64,000 nucleotides of DNA from an uncultured Mycoplasmatota bacterium (GTDB lineage Bacteria > Bacillota_I > Bacilli_A > Izemoplasmatales > Izemoplasmataceae), in the NCBI GenBank assembly GCA_913062645.1, contig CAJXVW010000001.1:992001-1056000 (forward strand), given 5' to 3'. The notes beneath the pieces were generated by a model that worked only from the letters and a program-made list of their open reading frames with translations, was not told the origin of the DNA and did not search any database. The position numbers and the translations under genes are program-made. How positions within the stretch are numbered: position 1 is the first letter of the stretch; each line of letters opens with the position of its first letter. Below are positions 9,558 to 19,371 of this stretch, piece after piece.

Positions 9558-10667
9558 ATGAAACTCGTTCGCCCCGATTACACTCGTTCGATTTTGAACG
9601 TCACAACCTCGATTCTCCACTATTATGGCGCTCCCGTCGCCTATCCAACTCTGCCGGAACTGGACGAGGCACTGTCCACGCATCGCCCCGACCACGTCAT
9701 CTACGTGCTGCTGGACGGCCTTGGAATCAACGCCATCGAACGGCACCTCCAACCATCGGATGCCATTCGCAACCATCTTCTGACGCCCATCACGAGCGTG
9801 TTTCCACCGACCACGGTCGCCGCAACCGACGCCGTCTTGTCGGGACTGCCGCCGATCGTCAACGGTCATGTCGGCTGGGTGCAGTACTTCAAGGAAGAAA
9901 ACGCCAACGTCATCGTCTTTCAGAACAAGGACTATTACAAGGGAACAATCTATGCTGAGGACCTCCGGCAAAAATACCTCGCGTTCGACACCATTTATGA
10001 CCAGATCAACGCCGCCGCTCCCGATGTCCTCACCAAGGAATTTTTTCCCGCCTTCCGCGAAGGGGGCAGCGAATCCTTCGCCGAACAGGTTGAACGCGTG
10101 CTGATTTCCACCCACAACACCGATCGGAGTTTCAACTACGTCTACTGGATCGAGCCCGATCTCGTCGAACACCAACATGGTGTCGACAGCGAGGAAACGG
10201 CCCATGTCATCCACAAGCTGAACGAAGATTTCACAGCTCTGATCGACAATCTTCCCGAGCGCACGATGGTCGTCTTGATCGCCGATCATGGTCTGGTCGA
10301 TGTGGAACAGATGCCGTTGTTCCAATACGACGATGTGATGAGCCTGCTGTCGCAACAGCCGTCGATCGAGCCGCGAACAACGACATTCTTCGTCAAAGAT
10401 GGAATGCAAGATGCGTTCGAAGAACGCTTCAACAAGCACTTCGGCACGTGGTTCAAGTTGTACCGCACCGCCGATTTCCTCGCCACCAAGCTGCTTGGCG
10501 AGGGACCGATGAATCCCAATCTGGCCCAGTGTTTCGGCAACTTTGTCAGTGTCGCCACCGACAAGTACATGTTCACGCTTCACGAAGGCAAGGCCTACAA
10601 GGCCCATCACGCCGGACTGAGCGAAGCGGAAATGATGGTCCCCCTCGTTCTTTACGCAAAAAAATAA
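9558..10667 (+). CDS. Alkaline phosphatase/nucleotide pyrophosphatase superfamily protein
   Basis: YVLLDGLGINAI metal site, TSVFPPTTVAATDAVLSG, ADHGLVD. Confidence 0.88.
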   Translation: MKLVRPDYTRSILNVTTSILHYYGAPVAYPTLPELDEALSTHRPDHVIYVLLDGLGINAIERHLQPSDAIRNHLLTPITSVFPPTTVAATDAVLSGLPPIVNGHVGWVQYFKEENANVIVFQNKDYYKGTIYAEDLRQKYLAFDTIYDQINAAAPDVLTKEFFPAFREGGSESFAEQVERVLISTHNTDRSFNYVYWIEPDLVEHQHGVDSEETAHVIHKLNEDFTALIDNLPERTMVVLIADHGLVDVEQMPLFQYDDVMSLLSQQPSIEPRTTTFFVKDGMQDAFEERFNKHFGTWFKLYRTADFLATKLLGEGPMNPNLAQCFGNFVSVATDKYMFTLHEGKAYKAHHAGLSEAEMMVPLVLYAKK

Positions 10668-10690
10668 GGTCCGCCGGACCTTATTTTTAT
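10663..10690. terminator. Bidirectional terminator between convergent genes
   Basis: AATAAGGTCCGCCGGACCTTATT with A/T tracts on both sides. Confidence 0.85.
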
Positions 10691-11070
10691 TGGATAATGT
10701 CAATTTTGTAATAGACGGGGTTGAAGAATCCCTTGATGCCACCAACCTCTTCTTCCACGAATGACACTTCGAAACTCGCGGTGTTGCCGCCGACGTCCAC
10801 CGTCACAATTACTGTGCGGCTCGTCGGAACGGTATCTTCGACGGTGAGTGTTTCGCCATCGAAGAGCGTCACGAAACTGGCGCAATGCGACACGGTTTCC
10901 GGATTGAAGTAGGTGTCACAGGCATCCGCGGCGTTCATGTTGGCGAAGAAATCTTCAGCCAACTGGTCGCGCTGGGTGTACCCTGACGGCATCACGAAAA
11001 AGAGATAGCCAAGGTACAACAAGCCGCCGATGACGGCGACGACGATCAGTCGCTTGCCGAATTTCTTCAT
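10687..11070 (-). CDS. Small membrane-anchored hypothetical protein
   Basis: N-terminal TM helix; 4-bp overlap with the upstream gene. Confidence 0.7.
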   Translation of the reverse strand: MKKFGKRLIVVAVIGGLLYLGYLFFVMPSGYTQRDQLAEDFFANMNAADACDTYFNPETVSHCASFVTLFDGETLTVEDTVPTSRTVIVTVDVGGNTASFEVSFVEEEVGGIKGFFNPVYYKIDIIQ

Positions 11071-11999
11071 GCCTCGTCATCCGTCTCCTTGGCTTTTTTC
11101 TTGAATGGACGCGCAAACAGTTTGGCGACTCCTTTGGGGAAGACGACCATGCCTTCGGTGATGATCGTCGGCATCAGTTTCAAGGATTCCTTGTAGGCCA
11201 TGCGCCGGATCTGCTTCTTGTCCAGAAGCTGGTTGTCGTTGTAGAGATACTTCTGCGTGATGATGCCGACGCGACACGTCAGCATGCTGTTGGCGATGCC
11301 GCCGATGATGCTTGATGAGATCGTTTTGAGAAACGGCAGATCGGTCAGCGTCTCCGAGACCTTGGTCGGCATGTATTCGGTCAGATCGATGTCCTCGATG
11401 CCTTCGGCGATGAGGCTTGTGACAATCACGTTCAAACTGAGTTTGGCAAGATACGGATAACTCGGACGGAAGCCGCTCGTTTCGACGATTTCCTTGATCA
11501 TCTTGAGGTTGATGGCAAGCGTCGAAAGCATGTCCAAGTTCCCGTTCTGCGACAACGCGGTCGTGATCAGGACGCTCTTCGAGTTGCGCACGATGACCTC
11601 GTTGATGTTCTGTTTGATGGTCGACTCAAACACCGTCTGAAGGGCGTTGCGAAGTTCTTCCCGATTGTTCAGATGTTCGTTGAGCAGAACCTTGTCCTCG
11701 TCCGTGATCTTGTCGTTCTTGATCAATACGCGGACGGCGTCCTTGTAGAGTTTGTGCTTCATCACGTCATCCGACAACATCGCGTCGACGGTGAACGTCG
11801 GCGCCAGCGTAATGACGCGGATCGGGTTGACGATCAGCACGTAAAAGAGAATCACCGACAAGCCGTAGAACGCGTATTCCACATAGGCGTGGATGTTGCG
11901 CAGGCGTTCGCCGACGGCGAGCACGTTGGACAGCAGGATGAAGAAAATCACGATCAGCGAACCGATGCCGATCAGGATCCAGAAGCGTTTGTGTTTCAT
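11067..11999 (-). CDS. Membrane protein, possibly DUF697-like
   Basis: Two N-terminal TM segments and a soluble helical region; SD GAGGTGAT before ATG. Confidence 0.65.
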   Translation of the reverse strand: MKHKRFWILIGIGSLIVIFFILLSNVLAVGERLRNIHAYVEYAFYGLSVILFYVLIVNPIRVITLAPTFTVDAMLSDDVMKHKLYKDAVRVLIKNDKITDEDKVLLNEHLNNREELRNALQTVFESTIKQNINEVIVRNSKSVLITTALSQNGNLDMLSTLAINLKMIKEIVETSGFRPSYPYLAKLSLNVIVTSLIAEGIEDIDLTEYMPTKVSETLTDLPFLKTISSSIIGGIANSMLTCRVGIITQKYLYNDNQLLDKKQIRRMAYKESLKLMPTIITEGMVVFPKGVAKLFARPFKKKAKETDDEA

Positions 12000-12064
12000 G
12001 TCATCACCTCATTCATGTATTCATTGTATCACAGAGTTGTGAATATTGTAAGAATTGACGATAC

Positions 12065-12090
12065 GAAAAAAGCACCGGTGGGTGCTTTTT
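12065..12090 (-). terminator. Intrinsic terminator
   Basis: AAAAAGCACCGGTGGGTGCTTTTT. Confidence 0.8.
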
Positions 12091-12671
12091 CAGTCTTTGC
12101 TGGTGAAGCGCTGATACAAGACCTCCTCGAGGACTTCCTCGTCGATCTCCTCGGCGCTTTCGTCCTTTGGTGGGAGCGTCTTGATGGTCACGTACATGTT
12201 GTAGCCGATGTAGATCAGGCTCATCACGTAGTTGATGTTGAACACACGGACCATCTGACTCGCCGTGTAGGGCATTTCGACAAAAATCAGCTTGTCGGCG
12301 ACCATGCCTTGGATCTGGTCGGGAATTTGCATCACGAACAGCACCTGGCCCAGCACCATGACAAGCGTCAGGATCGCGTTGAAGAGTGCGACTTCTTTCA
12401 GTTCTTTTTGCGTCACTTCGTCGCTGCGACCGAGCAGGAGGTAGAACGCGACGTTGAACAGGAGAAAGATGAAGAACACGATGATCGGCGTGTTGAAGTT
12501 CTCGAGATCTTCAAAGAAGTTCTCAACGGTGATTGCGAACAGGTTCTTGTCGACGATGCCGTTGACCTGACCGACGAAGCCGAGTACGAACAAGAACACA
12601 AGCAACAAAAATACAAGTCCGATGACAATGTTGAGATTGACGTACCGACGCAACATGGTTTCCTTGTTCAT
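12090..12671 (-). CDS. Multi-TM membrane protein of unknown function
   Basis: About four TM segments; 4-bp overlap with the upstream DUF402 gene. Confidence 0.7.
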   Translation of the reverse strand: MNKETMLRRYVNLNIVIGLVFLLLVFLFVLGFVGQVNGIVDKNLFAITVENFFEDLENFNTPIIVFFIFLLFNVAFYLLLGRSDEVTQKELKEVALFNAILTLVMVLGQVLFVMQIPDQIQGMVADKLIFVEMPYTASQMVRVFNINYVMSLIYIGYNMYVTIKTLPPKDESAEEIDEEVLEEVLYQRFTSKD

Positions 12672-13195
12672 GAGGGATCCTCCTTCAGATAACTGTCGTA
12701 ATAGCGACGCACCAAGTCATGCGAGAATGGATGTTCGCGGGCTTCGATACGCCGTTTGAGTTCGGCCAGTTCCGCCTCCAAAATCACCTTGAGATCGCTC
12801 GGATACTCCATCTTCTTCTTGTGTTTGTTGTATTCGTTGCGATCCAAGGTCGTGTAACTGAAGTCTTCGATGACCTTGATGTCGAGATCGTAATCGATGT
12901 ATTTCAACGCTTCGTCGTCAATCACGTAAGGCGAGGCGATGTTGCAGTAGAAATGAATCGATTTCTTTTTGAGAATGCCGATCACGTTGAACCAGCGATC
13001 GGTGAAGAACCACGTCACCGAGGGCTCGCGCGTGTGCCAGAAGCGACCGTTCGATTCGATCACCTTGGTGCGTTTGTTGACGACGACGATATAGTCCTCG
13101 CCCTCGTCGACGACGGTCGCCTTCTCCCAGATGCGGTGCAGGCTTTCGTCGTGTTTGTAACTTTGGATCTGCAGATCCTTGCCGATATGAGACAT
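12668..13195 (-). CDS. DUF402 family protein (nucleotide phosphatase-like)
   Basis: SIHFYCNIASPYVIDDEALKYIDYDLDIKV is typical of DUF402. Confidence 0.78.
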   Translation of the reverse strand: MSHIGKDLQIQSYKHDESLHRIWEKATVVDEGEDYIVVVNKRTKVIESNGRFWHTREPSVTWFFTDRWFNVIGILKKKSIHFYCNIASPYVIDDEALKYIDYDLDIKVIEDFSYTTLDRNEYNKHKKKMEYPSDLKVILEAELAELKRRIEAREHPFSHDLVRRYYDSYLKEDPS

Positions 13196-13205
13196 GGTAT
13201 TCCTC

Positions 13206-13715
13206 CTATTTGAGTAAGTAGTCCTTCCCTTTCATGCTGTCGGGTTCGTGCGTGGAGAGTCCCGGAAAGCCTTGCTGTCGGAGCACCTCGTAAGCGAGAA
13301 TGGCGACGGCGTTGGACAGGTTGAGACTGCGCACGTTGGCGGCCATCGGGAGCCGCAGACAGCGGTCCAGATGTTGTTTCAAAATGGCCTTGTCAATGCC
13401 CGTCGATTCGGCCCCGAAAATCAAGTACACGTCCGAGCCGTGGGTGTAATCCATCTGATCGGGCGCGACGCTGCCGTAGCGGGTCAGGAAGTAGTACTCG
13501 CCATCGTTTTGGGCGACAAAGCTATCCCAGTCGGGATAGACATGATAATCGACCTGATCGATGTAGTTGACGGCGCTCCGCTTGACGTGTTTGGAATCCA
13601 GTCGGAAGCCGAGTGGTTCGATCAGATGCAAGGTCATCTTGTTGGCGATGCAGGTGCGCATGATGTTGCCGGTGTTCTGGGGAATCTCGGGATGGTAGAG
13701 CACGATGTGGTTCAT
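13206..13715 (-). CDS. trmL: tRNA (cytidine(34)-2'-O)-methyltransferase, SPOUT family
   Basis: MNHIVLYHPEIPQNTGNIMRTC, FGAESTGI, LSNAVAILAYE. Confidence 0.94.
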   Translation of the reverse strand: MNHIVLYHPEIPQNTGNIMRTCIANKMTLHLIEPLGFRLDSKHVKRSAVNYIDQVDYHVYPDWDSFVAQNDGEYYFLTRYGSVAPDQMDYTHGSDVYLIFGAESTGIDKAILKQHLDRCLRLPMAANVRSLNLSNAVAILAYEVLRQQGFPGLSTHEPDSMKGKDYLLK

Positions 13716-14677
13716 GATGTCCGCTCCTTCTCGTCGATCCGTTTCAAGACCAGTTCGGCGGTCTCGATGTACCACGGATTGTCCTTCAGCGCTTCCATGC
13801 TGGTGACGATGTCATCTTTGAGATCGTACAATCGGTGGTTGTAGATCATCGCCAGTGCGTTGCGCTTGATCACCGACGCACCACGCCAGCTCGAGGCGTT
13901 GTTGCCGTAAATCGCCATGTATTCTCTGTTGGTCATCGCCAACAACGATTTCAGATGAATGTTTTCGATGCCGGTCGGTTCGAACGCGGCGTATTTGTGG
14001 ATGTCGATGCCCTTGTTCTTGGGACAGGCCTTCATGCAGATGTCACAACCGTAGATCATGGTCTTGAAGTACTTGATCTCGGTATCGCCGAAGGGAATCT
14101 TCTCCTGCGACAAATGGGAAATGCACAGATCCTGTTCAAACCCGTTGTCCAAGGCCCCCGACGGGCAGGCATCGATGCACCTGCGGCAATCGCCGCAGTC
14201 ATCGTGAACACGCTCCTCTGTCGCCAGCGGAACATCGACGAGAATGGTTGCCAGAAAAGAATAGGTACCGTAATCCTCGATGATCAGGAACTGATTCTTG
14301 CCGAGCCACCCCATGTTGCTGAGATGACCGGCCCAGCGTTCATCCACCCCACCGGTGTCAACCGACGCTTTGGTGCGGATGCCGATGGCATTCAGTTCGG
14401 TCGCTATCCGCTTGAGGATGTCACCGAAGACGATGTGGTAGTCCGTCGCATAACTGTATCGCGACAGCCGGCCATAGCCCTTCTTGCTCCATTTGACTTC
14501 TTTCGTCGGGTAGGGAATGGCAAGCGTGATGATCGTTTCGAACCCGTCCAAAAAGCGATAATCGGCATACAGATCCTGTTTGCCGAGGGCATCGCGACTT
14601 TGTTGGTATTCGGCGACGCTGACAAATCCGTATTTGTCCACGTGCCGACGTAGAATGTCGATCACTTGTTGGCGCAT
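13712..14677 (-). CDS. queG: Epoxyqueuosine reductase
   Basis: DCGDCRRCIDACPSGAL and GCDICMKACPKN ferredoxin-like Cys clusters; N-terminal QueG domain. Confidence 0.94.
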   Translation of the reverse strand: MRQQVIDILRRHVDKYGFVSVAEYQQSRDALGKQDLYADYRFLDGFETIITLAIPYPTKEVKWSKKGYGRLSRYSYATDYHIVFGDILKRIATELNAIGIRTKASVDTGGVDERWAGHLSNMGWLGKNQFLIIEDYGTYSFLATILVDVPLATEERVHDDCGDCRRCIDACPSGALDNGFEQDLCISHLSQEKIPFGDTEIKYFKTMIYGCDICMKACPKNKGIDIHKYAAFEPTGIENIHLKSLLAMTNREYMAIYGNNASSWRGASVIKRNALAMIYNHRLYDLKDDIVTSMEALKDNPWYIETAELVLKRIDEKERTS

Positions 14678-14748
14678 CAAATCACCTATAAATACTATAA
14701 TACGGATGGCCGCCAAAGTCAAAGCCGAAGTTCCCCATCTGACCAGAA

Positions 14749-14772
14749 AAAAAGCCCGCCGAGCGGGCTTCT
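14749..14772 (-). terminator. Intrinsic terminator downstream of the membrane XRE gene
   Basis: AAGCCCGCCGAGCGGGCTT with a U-tract on the minus RNA. Confidence 0.75.
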
Positions 14773-14774
14773 GT

Positions 14775-15353
14775 TCAGGCAGTCTGACGATGGAAGATCA
14801 ACGTCACCGCGTATCCGAACACGAAGATCAGCCAGCCCGGGTGCCAGAGGCCCCAGACAAAGCCGAGCAACAGGAATATCGCAGCACAGAACGTGTAGAT
14901 GATTTCATCGCTCTTCTTACGTTTGTAGTCTTTCATCGAACCACCAACCAACATGTCGGTACTGATCGTCGCATAGAGAATCAGCACCACGGCGATCGCG
15001 GCGATGATCAGAATCATCGGTACATACTGTTCGTATGCGTTGACGCCGTAGAGGAAAATCGAGATCGGCGAGAGAATCAACATCGTGATGCCGGTAATGA
15101 ACAAGATCGTTTTGCGCTTCTTGATGCGCCCCTGCAAATCCTTGTCCTTGATCTCACCATGAAGTATTTCATCGACCGTCACCTTGTAGATGTCGGCCAG
15201 CGCGACGAGCGTGTAGGCATCGGGAAGGTTTTCCCCGCGTTCCCACTTGCTGACGGCCTGGAACGATACGCCGAGTTTGTCGGCGAGATCGCTCTGGGTA
15301 AAGCCATGCTGTTTGCGAAGCTGGATCAGCACGTTTGCAACTGTGTCTTTCAT
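14775..15353 (-). CDS. XRE-family HTH regulator with C-terminal transmembrane segments
   Basis: LRKQHGFTQSDLADKLGVSFQAVSKWERG HTH followed by about four TM helices; start after GAGGTGATACAC. Confidence 0.85.
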   Translation of the reverse strand: MKDTVANVLIQLRKQHGFTQSDLADKLGVSFQAVSKWERGENLPDAYTLVALADIYKVTVDEILHGEIKDKDLQGRIKKRKTILFITGITMLILSPISIFLYGVNAYEQYVPMILIIAAIAVVLILYATISTDMLVGGSMKDYKRKKSDEIIYTFCAAIFLLLGFVWGLWHPGWLIFVFGYAVTLIFHRQTA

Positions 15354-15387
15354 GTGTATCACCTCACCTTAATTCTAGACGGTTTCT

Positions 15388-15502
15388 TAATGGAATGGAA
15401 TAACGCAGTGGTTGTAATCACTAAACCCATGGTTGAATAAGGCTCATTATGACCTTTTTAAGCCATTTTCAAATTCAACCTATCATAGAACACATTCCAT
15501 TA
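15388..15502. repeat. Intergenic nested inverted-repeat element
   Basis: TAATGGAATG (15388-15397)/CATTCCATTA (15493-15502) enclosing GGTTGAAT (15431-15438)/ATTCAACC (15473-15480). Confidence 0.6.
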
Positions 15503-15505
15503 TAC

Positions 15506-15540
15506 AACAAAAACAGCAACCGACCAAGGGTCAGTTGCTG
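15506..15540 (-). terminator. Intrinsic terminator overlapping the nfo 3' end
   Basis: CAGCAAC-C-GACC-AAG-GGTC-A-GTTGCTG with U-rich tail on the minus strand. Confidence 0.7.
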
Positions 15541-16442
15541 CGAATCGCTTCGATGTAGTTGGGATCGTACACGCCAGCACGGAACATGGCGATTTCGTAT
15601 TTGTAGGGTGGATGCACCTTGTCCTTCGACGCATCACTATCGGTTACATAGGGCGTTTCCAAGATTTTCGGCACATCGATGAAATCCGGATGATGAACGA
15701 TGTAATTGAGGGCATCGAAACCAAGATACCCAAGCCCGATGTTCTCATGGCGGTCTTTGCTGGCACCGCGCGGGTTCTTGGAATCGTTGACGTGGAACAC
15801 GCTGATGCGATCTTTGCCGATGATTCGATCAAACTCGGCGATGACGGCGTCGAAATCGTCTTTCGTGGCGTATCCGGCGTCATGGGTATGACAGGTGTCG
15901 AAACAGACGCTGATGCGCGAATCGTCGGTCACGCCGGCGATGATCCGTTGCAACTCCTCGAACGTGCGGCCCACTTCGGTGCCTTTGCCGGCCATCGTTT
16001 CCAACGCGATCTTGACATCTTTGTCGGCGGTGTTGGCGATGACCTTGTTCAATCCCTCGACGATGTAGTCAATGGCGATGTCGACACCTTGTTTGACATG
16101 GGCGCCGGGATGTAAGACGATCTGTTTGGCGCCGATGGCGGCGGTGCGTTCGATTTCCTTGGTGAGGAATTCGACGGCGAACGCCCGTTTCCTGGGATCG
16201 CCGTTGGCGAGGTTCATGATGTATGGCGCATGGACAATCACATGATCGAGTGACAGTCCGGCTTCTTCCATTCGTTTACGCCCCGCTTCTATATTCAGCT
16301 TCGACGTCGATTTGCGCACCGTGTTCTGTGGTGCGCCGGTGTAGATCATGAATGCGTTGGCACCATAAGAAAGAGCTTCTTCGACGCTCCCCAGAAACAT
16401 ATCATCACCACTCATCGAGACGTGGGATCCGATTCGTATCAT
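15531..16442 (-). CDS. nfo: Deoxyribonuclease IV (AP endonuclease)
   Basis: [45 protein letters not shown]; start re-set to 16442 from the longer ORF. Confidence 0.95.
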   Translation of the reverse strand: MIRIGSHVSMSGDDMFLGSVEEALSYGANAFMIYTGAPQNTVRKSTSKLNIEAGRKRMEEAGLSLDHVIVHAPYIMNLANGDPRKRAFAVEFLTKEIERTAAIGAKQIVLHPGAHVKQGVDIAIDYIVEGLNKVIANTADKDVKIALETMAGKGTEVGRTFEELQRIIAGVTDDSRISVCFDTCHTHDAGYATKDDFDAVIAEFDRIIGKDRISVFHVNDSKNPRGASKDRHENIGLGYLGFDALNYIVHHPDFIDVPKILETPYVTDSDASKDKVHPPYKYEIAMFRAGVYDPNYIEAIRSN

Positions 16443-16446
16443 ACAA

Positions 16447-17736
16447 TCACCTATTCTTCTTGCGAAGTGCTTTCTTCTTCGCTTCTTGGAGTTTTTTGTG
16501 GTACTTCTTCTTGTATCCTGGTTTGACTTTTTTGTTGTTGCGTTTGACGTTGAGCTGGTTCTTGTCGAAGCCGGCCGTGACCCGTTCGCGCTTGCTGCGT
16601 TCCTTGCGCTCCCGGCGTTCGACCAGTTCGCCGTTCTTGATTTCCTTGTACGTGATCGAAATGCCCTTGCGTTCCAGGAAGTCGATGTAGGCGTCATCAG
16701 CCGGATCGTACAGGCTGATCGCCAGCCCTTCGTAGCTGGCCCGCCCCGTGCGGCCGGTGCGATGAACGTAGAACTCCATGTCTTTGGGCAAATCGTAGTT
16801 GATGACGTGGCTGACACCGTCGATGTCGATGCCGCGACTGGCGATGTCACTGGCGACGATGTACTGGAAGTCGGCGTTGTTGGCTTGGGCCATGATCCGT
16901 TTCCGCTCACGCGGTGCGACGCCACCGTGCAAGGTGGCGACATTGACGCCTTTATTATAAAGGAGGGTGCCGATCTCATCGGCGGTTTCCTTGGTGTTGC
17001 AGAAGATCAGTGCGACATAGGGGTTGAGCACGTCCAAGAGTTGCAGCAACACCGACGTGCGGTCTTTAGATTTGATCGGCAGGAACACGTGATCGATGTT
17101 GAGACTGGACAGTTCCTTCGGTTTGATGAACACTTCAAACGGTTGGTTCATGTACTTGCGCAAGAACGGGCGCAGGGATTCGGGGATGGTGGCGCTGAAA
17201 ACCATCATCTGGAGATCGTCCGACATCGAGCCGGCGATTTGGTCGATGTCTTCCAAAAAGCCGCTGTCAAGGGCCATGTCGGCTTCGTCGATGACCAGTG
17301 TTTTGGCCTGATAGAGCGCCAGTTTATTTTCTTTGATGGCGAGATCCTTGAGCTTGCCGGGGGTACCGATGACGATTTTCGGTTGCGACTTGTCGAGTCG
17401 TTCGAGTTCCTTGGCGCGATTGCTGCCACCGACGTAGCGGCGGATGTCGATGTGCTCGCTCGATTGATCGGCGATCTGCCGCGCGAACCGGTAGATCTGA
17501 TTGGCGAGTTCGCGCGTTGGCGAGGTGATGACAACGTCCACGCTGTCCGTGGTGAGGTCGAGATTCTCAAAAATCGGTATCAAAAAAGCATGCGTCTTAC
17601 CACTGCCGGTCTGTGAGCATCCGATCACGTCCTGCCCTTTGCGGGCGACGGGGATGACTTTTTCCTGGACCTCGGTGAACGCTTTGAATCCGAGCTTCGT
17701 TACAGCTTGTTTGACAAAATCGCGTGTGATGTTCAT
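16447..17736 (-). CDS. DEAD-box RNA helicase
   Basis: [23 protein letters not shown] (DEAD motif), [14 protein letters not shown]; basic C-terminal tail. Confidence 0.95.
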   Translation of the reverse strand: MNITRDFVKQAVTKLGFKAFTEVQEKVIPVARKGQDVIGCSQTGSGKTHAFLIPIFENLDLTTDSVDVVITSPTRELANQIYRFARQIADQSSEHIDIRRYVGGSNRAKELERLDKSQPKIVIGTPGKLKDLAIKENKLALYQAKTLVIDEADMALDSGFLEDIDQIAGSMSDDLQMMVFSATIPESLRPFLRKYMNQPFEVFIKPKELSSLNIDHVFLPIKSKDRTSVLLQLLDVLNPYVALIFCNTKETADEIGTLLYNKGVNVATLHGGVAPRERKRIMAQANNADFQYIVASDIASRGIDIDGVSHVINYDLPKDMEFYVHRTGRTGRASYEGLAISLYDPADDAYIDFLERKGISITYKEIKNGELVERRERKERSKRERVTAGFDKNQLNVKRNNKKVKPGYKKKYHKKLQEAKKKALRKKNR

Positions 17737-17822
17737 CGTCTCAACTCCTCCATCATTATACTATAAGATTAAATCATTTCCAAATGTAATGACATTCTTG
17801 TATAATGAGTTTGGGTGATTTC

Positions 17823-18764
17823 ATGGAAACCATAAAGATCAAACCCCGTGGCTATTGCCACGGTGTCGTAAATGCCATAAATACTATATCAGAACTGGCC
17901 GAAAAGTCAACCACCAAACCGATTGCCATTCTCGGCATGGTGATCCACAACAAACAAGTCGTCGACTACTTCACGGCAAAAGGCATCCAGACCCTTCACG
18001 ACCCGTCGAAAACGCGTCTCGAGTTGCTGGATGAAGTCGACGAAGGCATTGTCGTTTTCACCGCTCATGGCGTCAGCCCACAGGTTTACGCCAAAGCCGA
18101 AGCCAAAGGGCTCGAAATCATCGACACGACCTGCACCGACGTCACCAAATCCCACGATGTCGTCAATGAGTTGCTGGAACAAGATTACGACATCATCTTC
18201 ATCGGCAAGCACAACCACCCCGAAAGCGACGGTGTCAAGGGCATCAGCGACCGCGTCCATGTCGTCGAGACGATTGACGAAATCGAACAACTGAATCTGC
18301 CCGGCAAAGTCGCCCTCACCAACCAGACGACAATGTCACTCTATGACATCTACCTACTCGCCGAAAAAGCCAAGGAACGATATCCCCATATTCACTTCGT
18401 CGATGAGATCTGCAACGCCACGCGCATTCGCCAGGAAGCCGTCGCCAGCGCCGATCCGACGCTCGATCACATCTACGTCGTCGGCGACCGCATGAGCAAC
18501 AACTCGCGACATCTGCGTCACGTCGCGATCGAACAGGCCGGCATCCCCGCGACCTTGATCGAGAACGTCACCGAGATCGACATCGAACAGCTCAAACAAT
18601 GCACCAAGGTCGGTATCACCAGCGGCGCGTCGACACCCACGCAAGTGACCAATGAAGTCTATGAGTTCTTGCGCAATTTCGATCCGGAGGATCCTTCCAC
18701 ACACGACACCAGCACCAAACTGTCAACCGACACATTGCTGGATCGTCCTCGCAAACATGTCTGA
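17823..18764 (+). CDS. ispH: 4-hydroxy-3-methylbut-2-enyl diphosphate reductase
   Basis: PRGYCHGV, GMVIHNKQVV, HNHPESDGVKG, TSGASTP. Confidence 0.95.
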   Translation: METIKIKPRGYCHGVVNAINTISELAEKSTTKPIAILGMVIHNKQVVDYFTAKGIQTLHDPSKTRLELLDEVDEGIVVFTAHGVSPQVYAKAEAKGLEIIDTTCTDVTKSHDVVNELLEQDYDIIFIGKHNHPESDGVKGISDRVHVVETIDEIEQLNLPGKVALTNQTTMSLYDIYLLAEKAKERYPHIHFVDEICNATRIRQEAVASADPTLDHIYVVGDRMSNNSRHLRHVAIEQAGIPATLIENVTEIDIEQLKQCTKVGITSGASTPTQVTNEVYEFLRNFDPEDPSTHDTSTKLSTDTLLDRPRKHV

Positions 18765-18789
18765 AAGCGCTCCATGGAGCGCTTTTCTT
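18764..18789 (+). terminator. Intrinsic terminator of ispH
   Basis: AAAGCGCTCCATGGAGCGCTTTTCTT. Confidence 0.85.
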
Positions 18790-18818
18790 ATTACCATGCA
18801 AATTTTTTTGAACAAAAT

Positions 18819-18859
18819 AGTAAAGTTTACTTGACATTGAGTAAAGTGTGTTTTACAAT
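18819..18859 (+). promoter_or_regulatory. SigA-type promoter with candidate operators
   Basis: TTGACA (18831-18836), 17 bp, TACAAT (18854-18859); AGTAAAGT direct repeats at 18819 and 18840; AGTAAA-G-TTTACT palindrome. Confidence 0.75.
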
Positions 18860-18905
18860 ATGATTGTCAGACTTGACATTCAAACCAACCATAAGGAGAC
18901 CAATC

Positions 18906-19370
18906 ATGTCCTATCAAGAACAACGAAGCCTCACCTATCTCATCACTAATATCATTCTATTCACCGTTTACGGTCTGATCATTTACAATCGATATCAGGC
19001 CGGACAGTTCGACACCGACAATCTGATGCGTTTCTGGGCGATCGTCATCCTGCTCTATATTCCGATCATGATCATCGCCCGCATCGTCGTCACGATCGTC
19101 TTCGTCATCCTCCATGCAATCGTCAGCGAAGTCGCCGGCGAGGGCGCCGACGAGGTCGACATGGTGTCCGACGAACGCGACAAACTGATCGAAATGAAAA
19201 GCAGCCAGATCGAACTGATCCTGATCGGCGTCGGCTTTGTCGCGGCGCTTGTCACCCAGCTGTTCGGACTGAGCGTCCACGCGTTCTTCCTGACGTTCGT
19301 CGGTTTCATGTTCGCCAACGACGTGTTGAGCGAAATCGCCAACCTGCGCTACTACCGACGGGGATTCTGA
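18906..19370 (+). CDS. Multi-TM membrane protein paired with a downstream XRE regulator
   Basis: MSYQEQRSLTYLITNIILFTVYGL...; four to five TM segments; SD AAGGAG; 1-nt gap to the HTH gene. Confidence 0.8.
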   Translation: MSYQEQRSLTYLITNIILFTVYGLIIYNRYQAGQFDTDNLMRFWAIVILLYIPIMIIARIVVTIVFVILHAIVSEVAGEGADEVDMVSDERDKLIEMKSSQIELILIGVGFVAALVTQLFGLSVHAFFLTFVGFMFANDVLSEIANLRYYRRGF

Positions 19371-19371
19371 C

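Noticed and set aside
8421-10745. 774-aa minus-strand ORF
   Set aside because: Antisense to two well-supported plus-strand genes (M42 peptidase, phosphatase family) with clear motifs and RBSs; low-complexity translation with no recognisable domain.
15531-16979. 482-aa extended ORF for nfo
   Set aside because: The N-terminal 179 aa are an out-of-frame reading of the helicase gene; the real start is MIRIGSHVS at 16442 with a GGTGAT SD.
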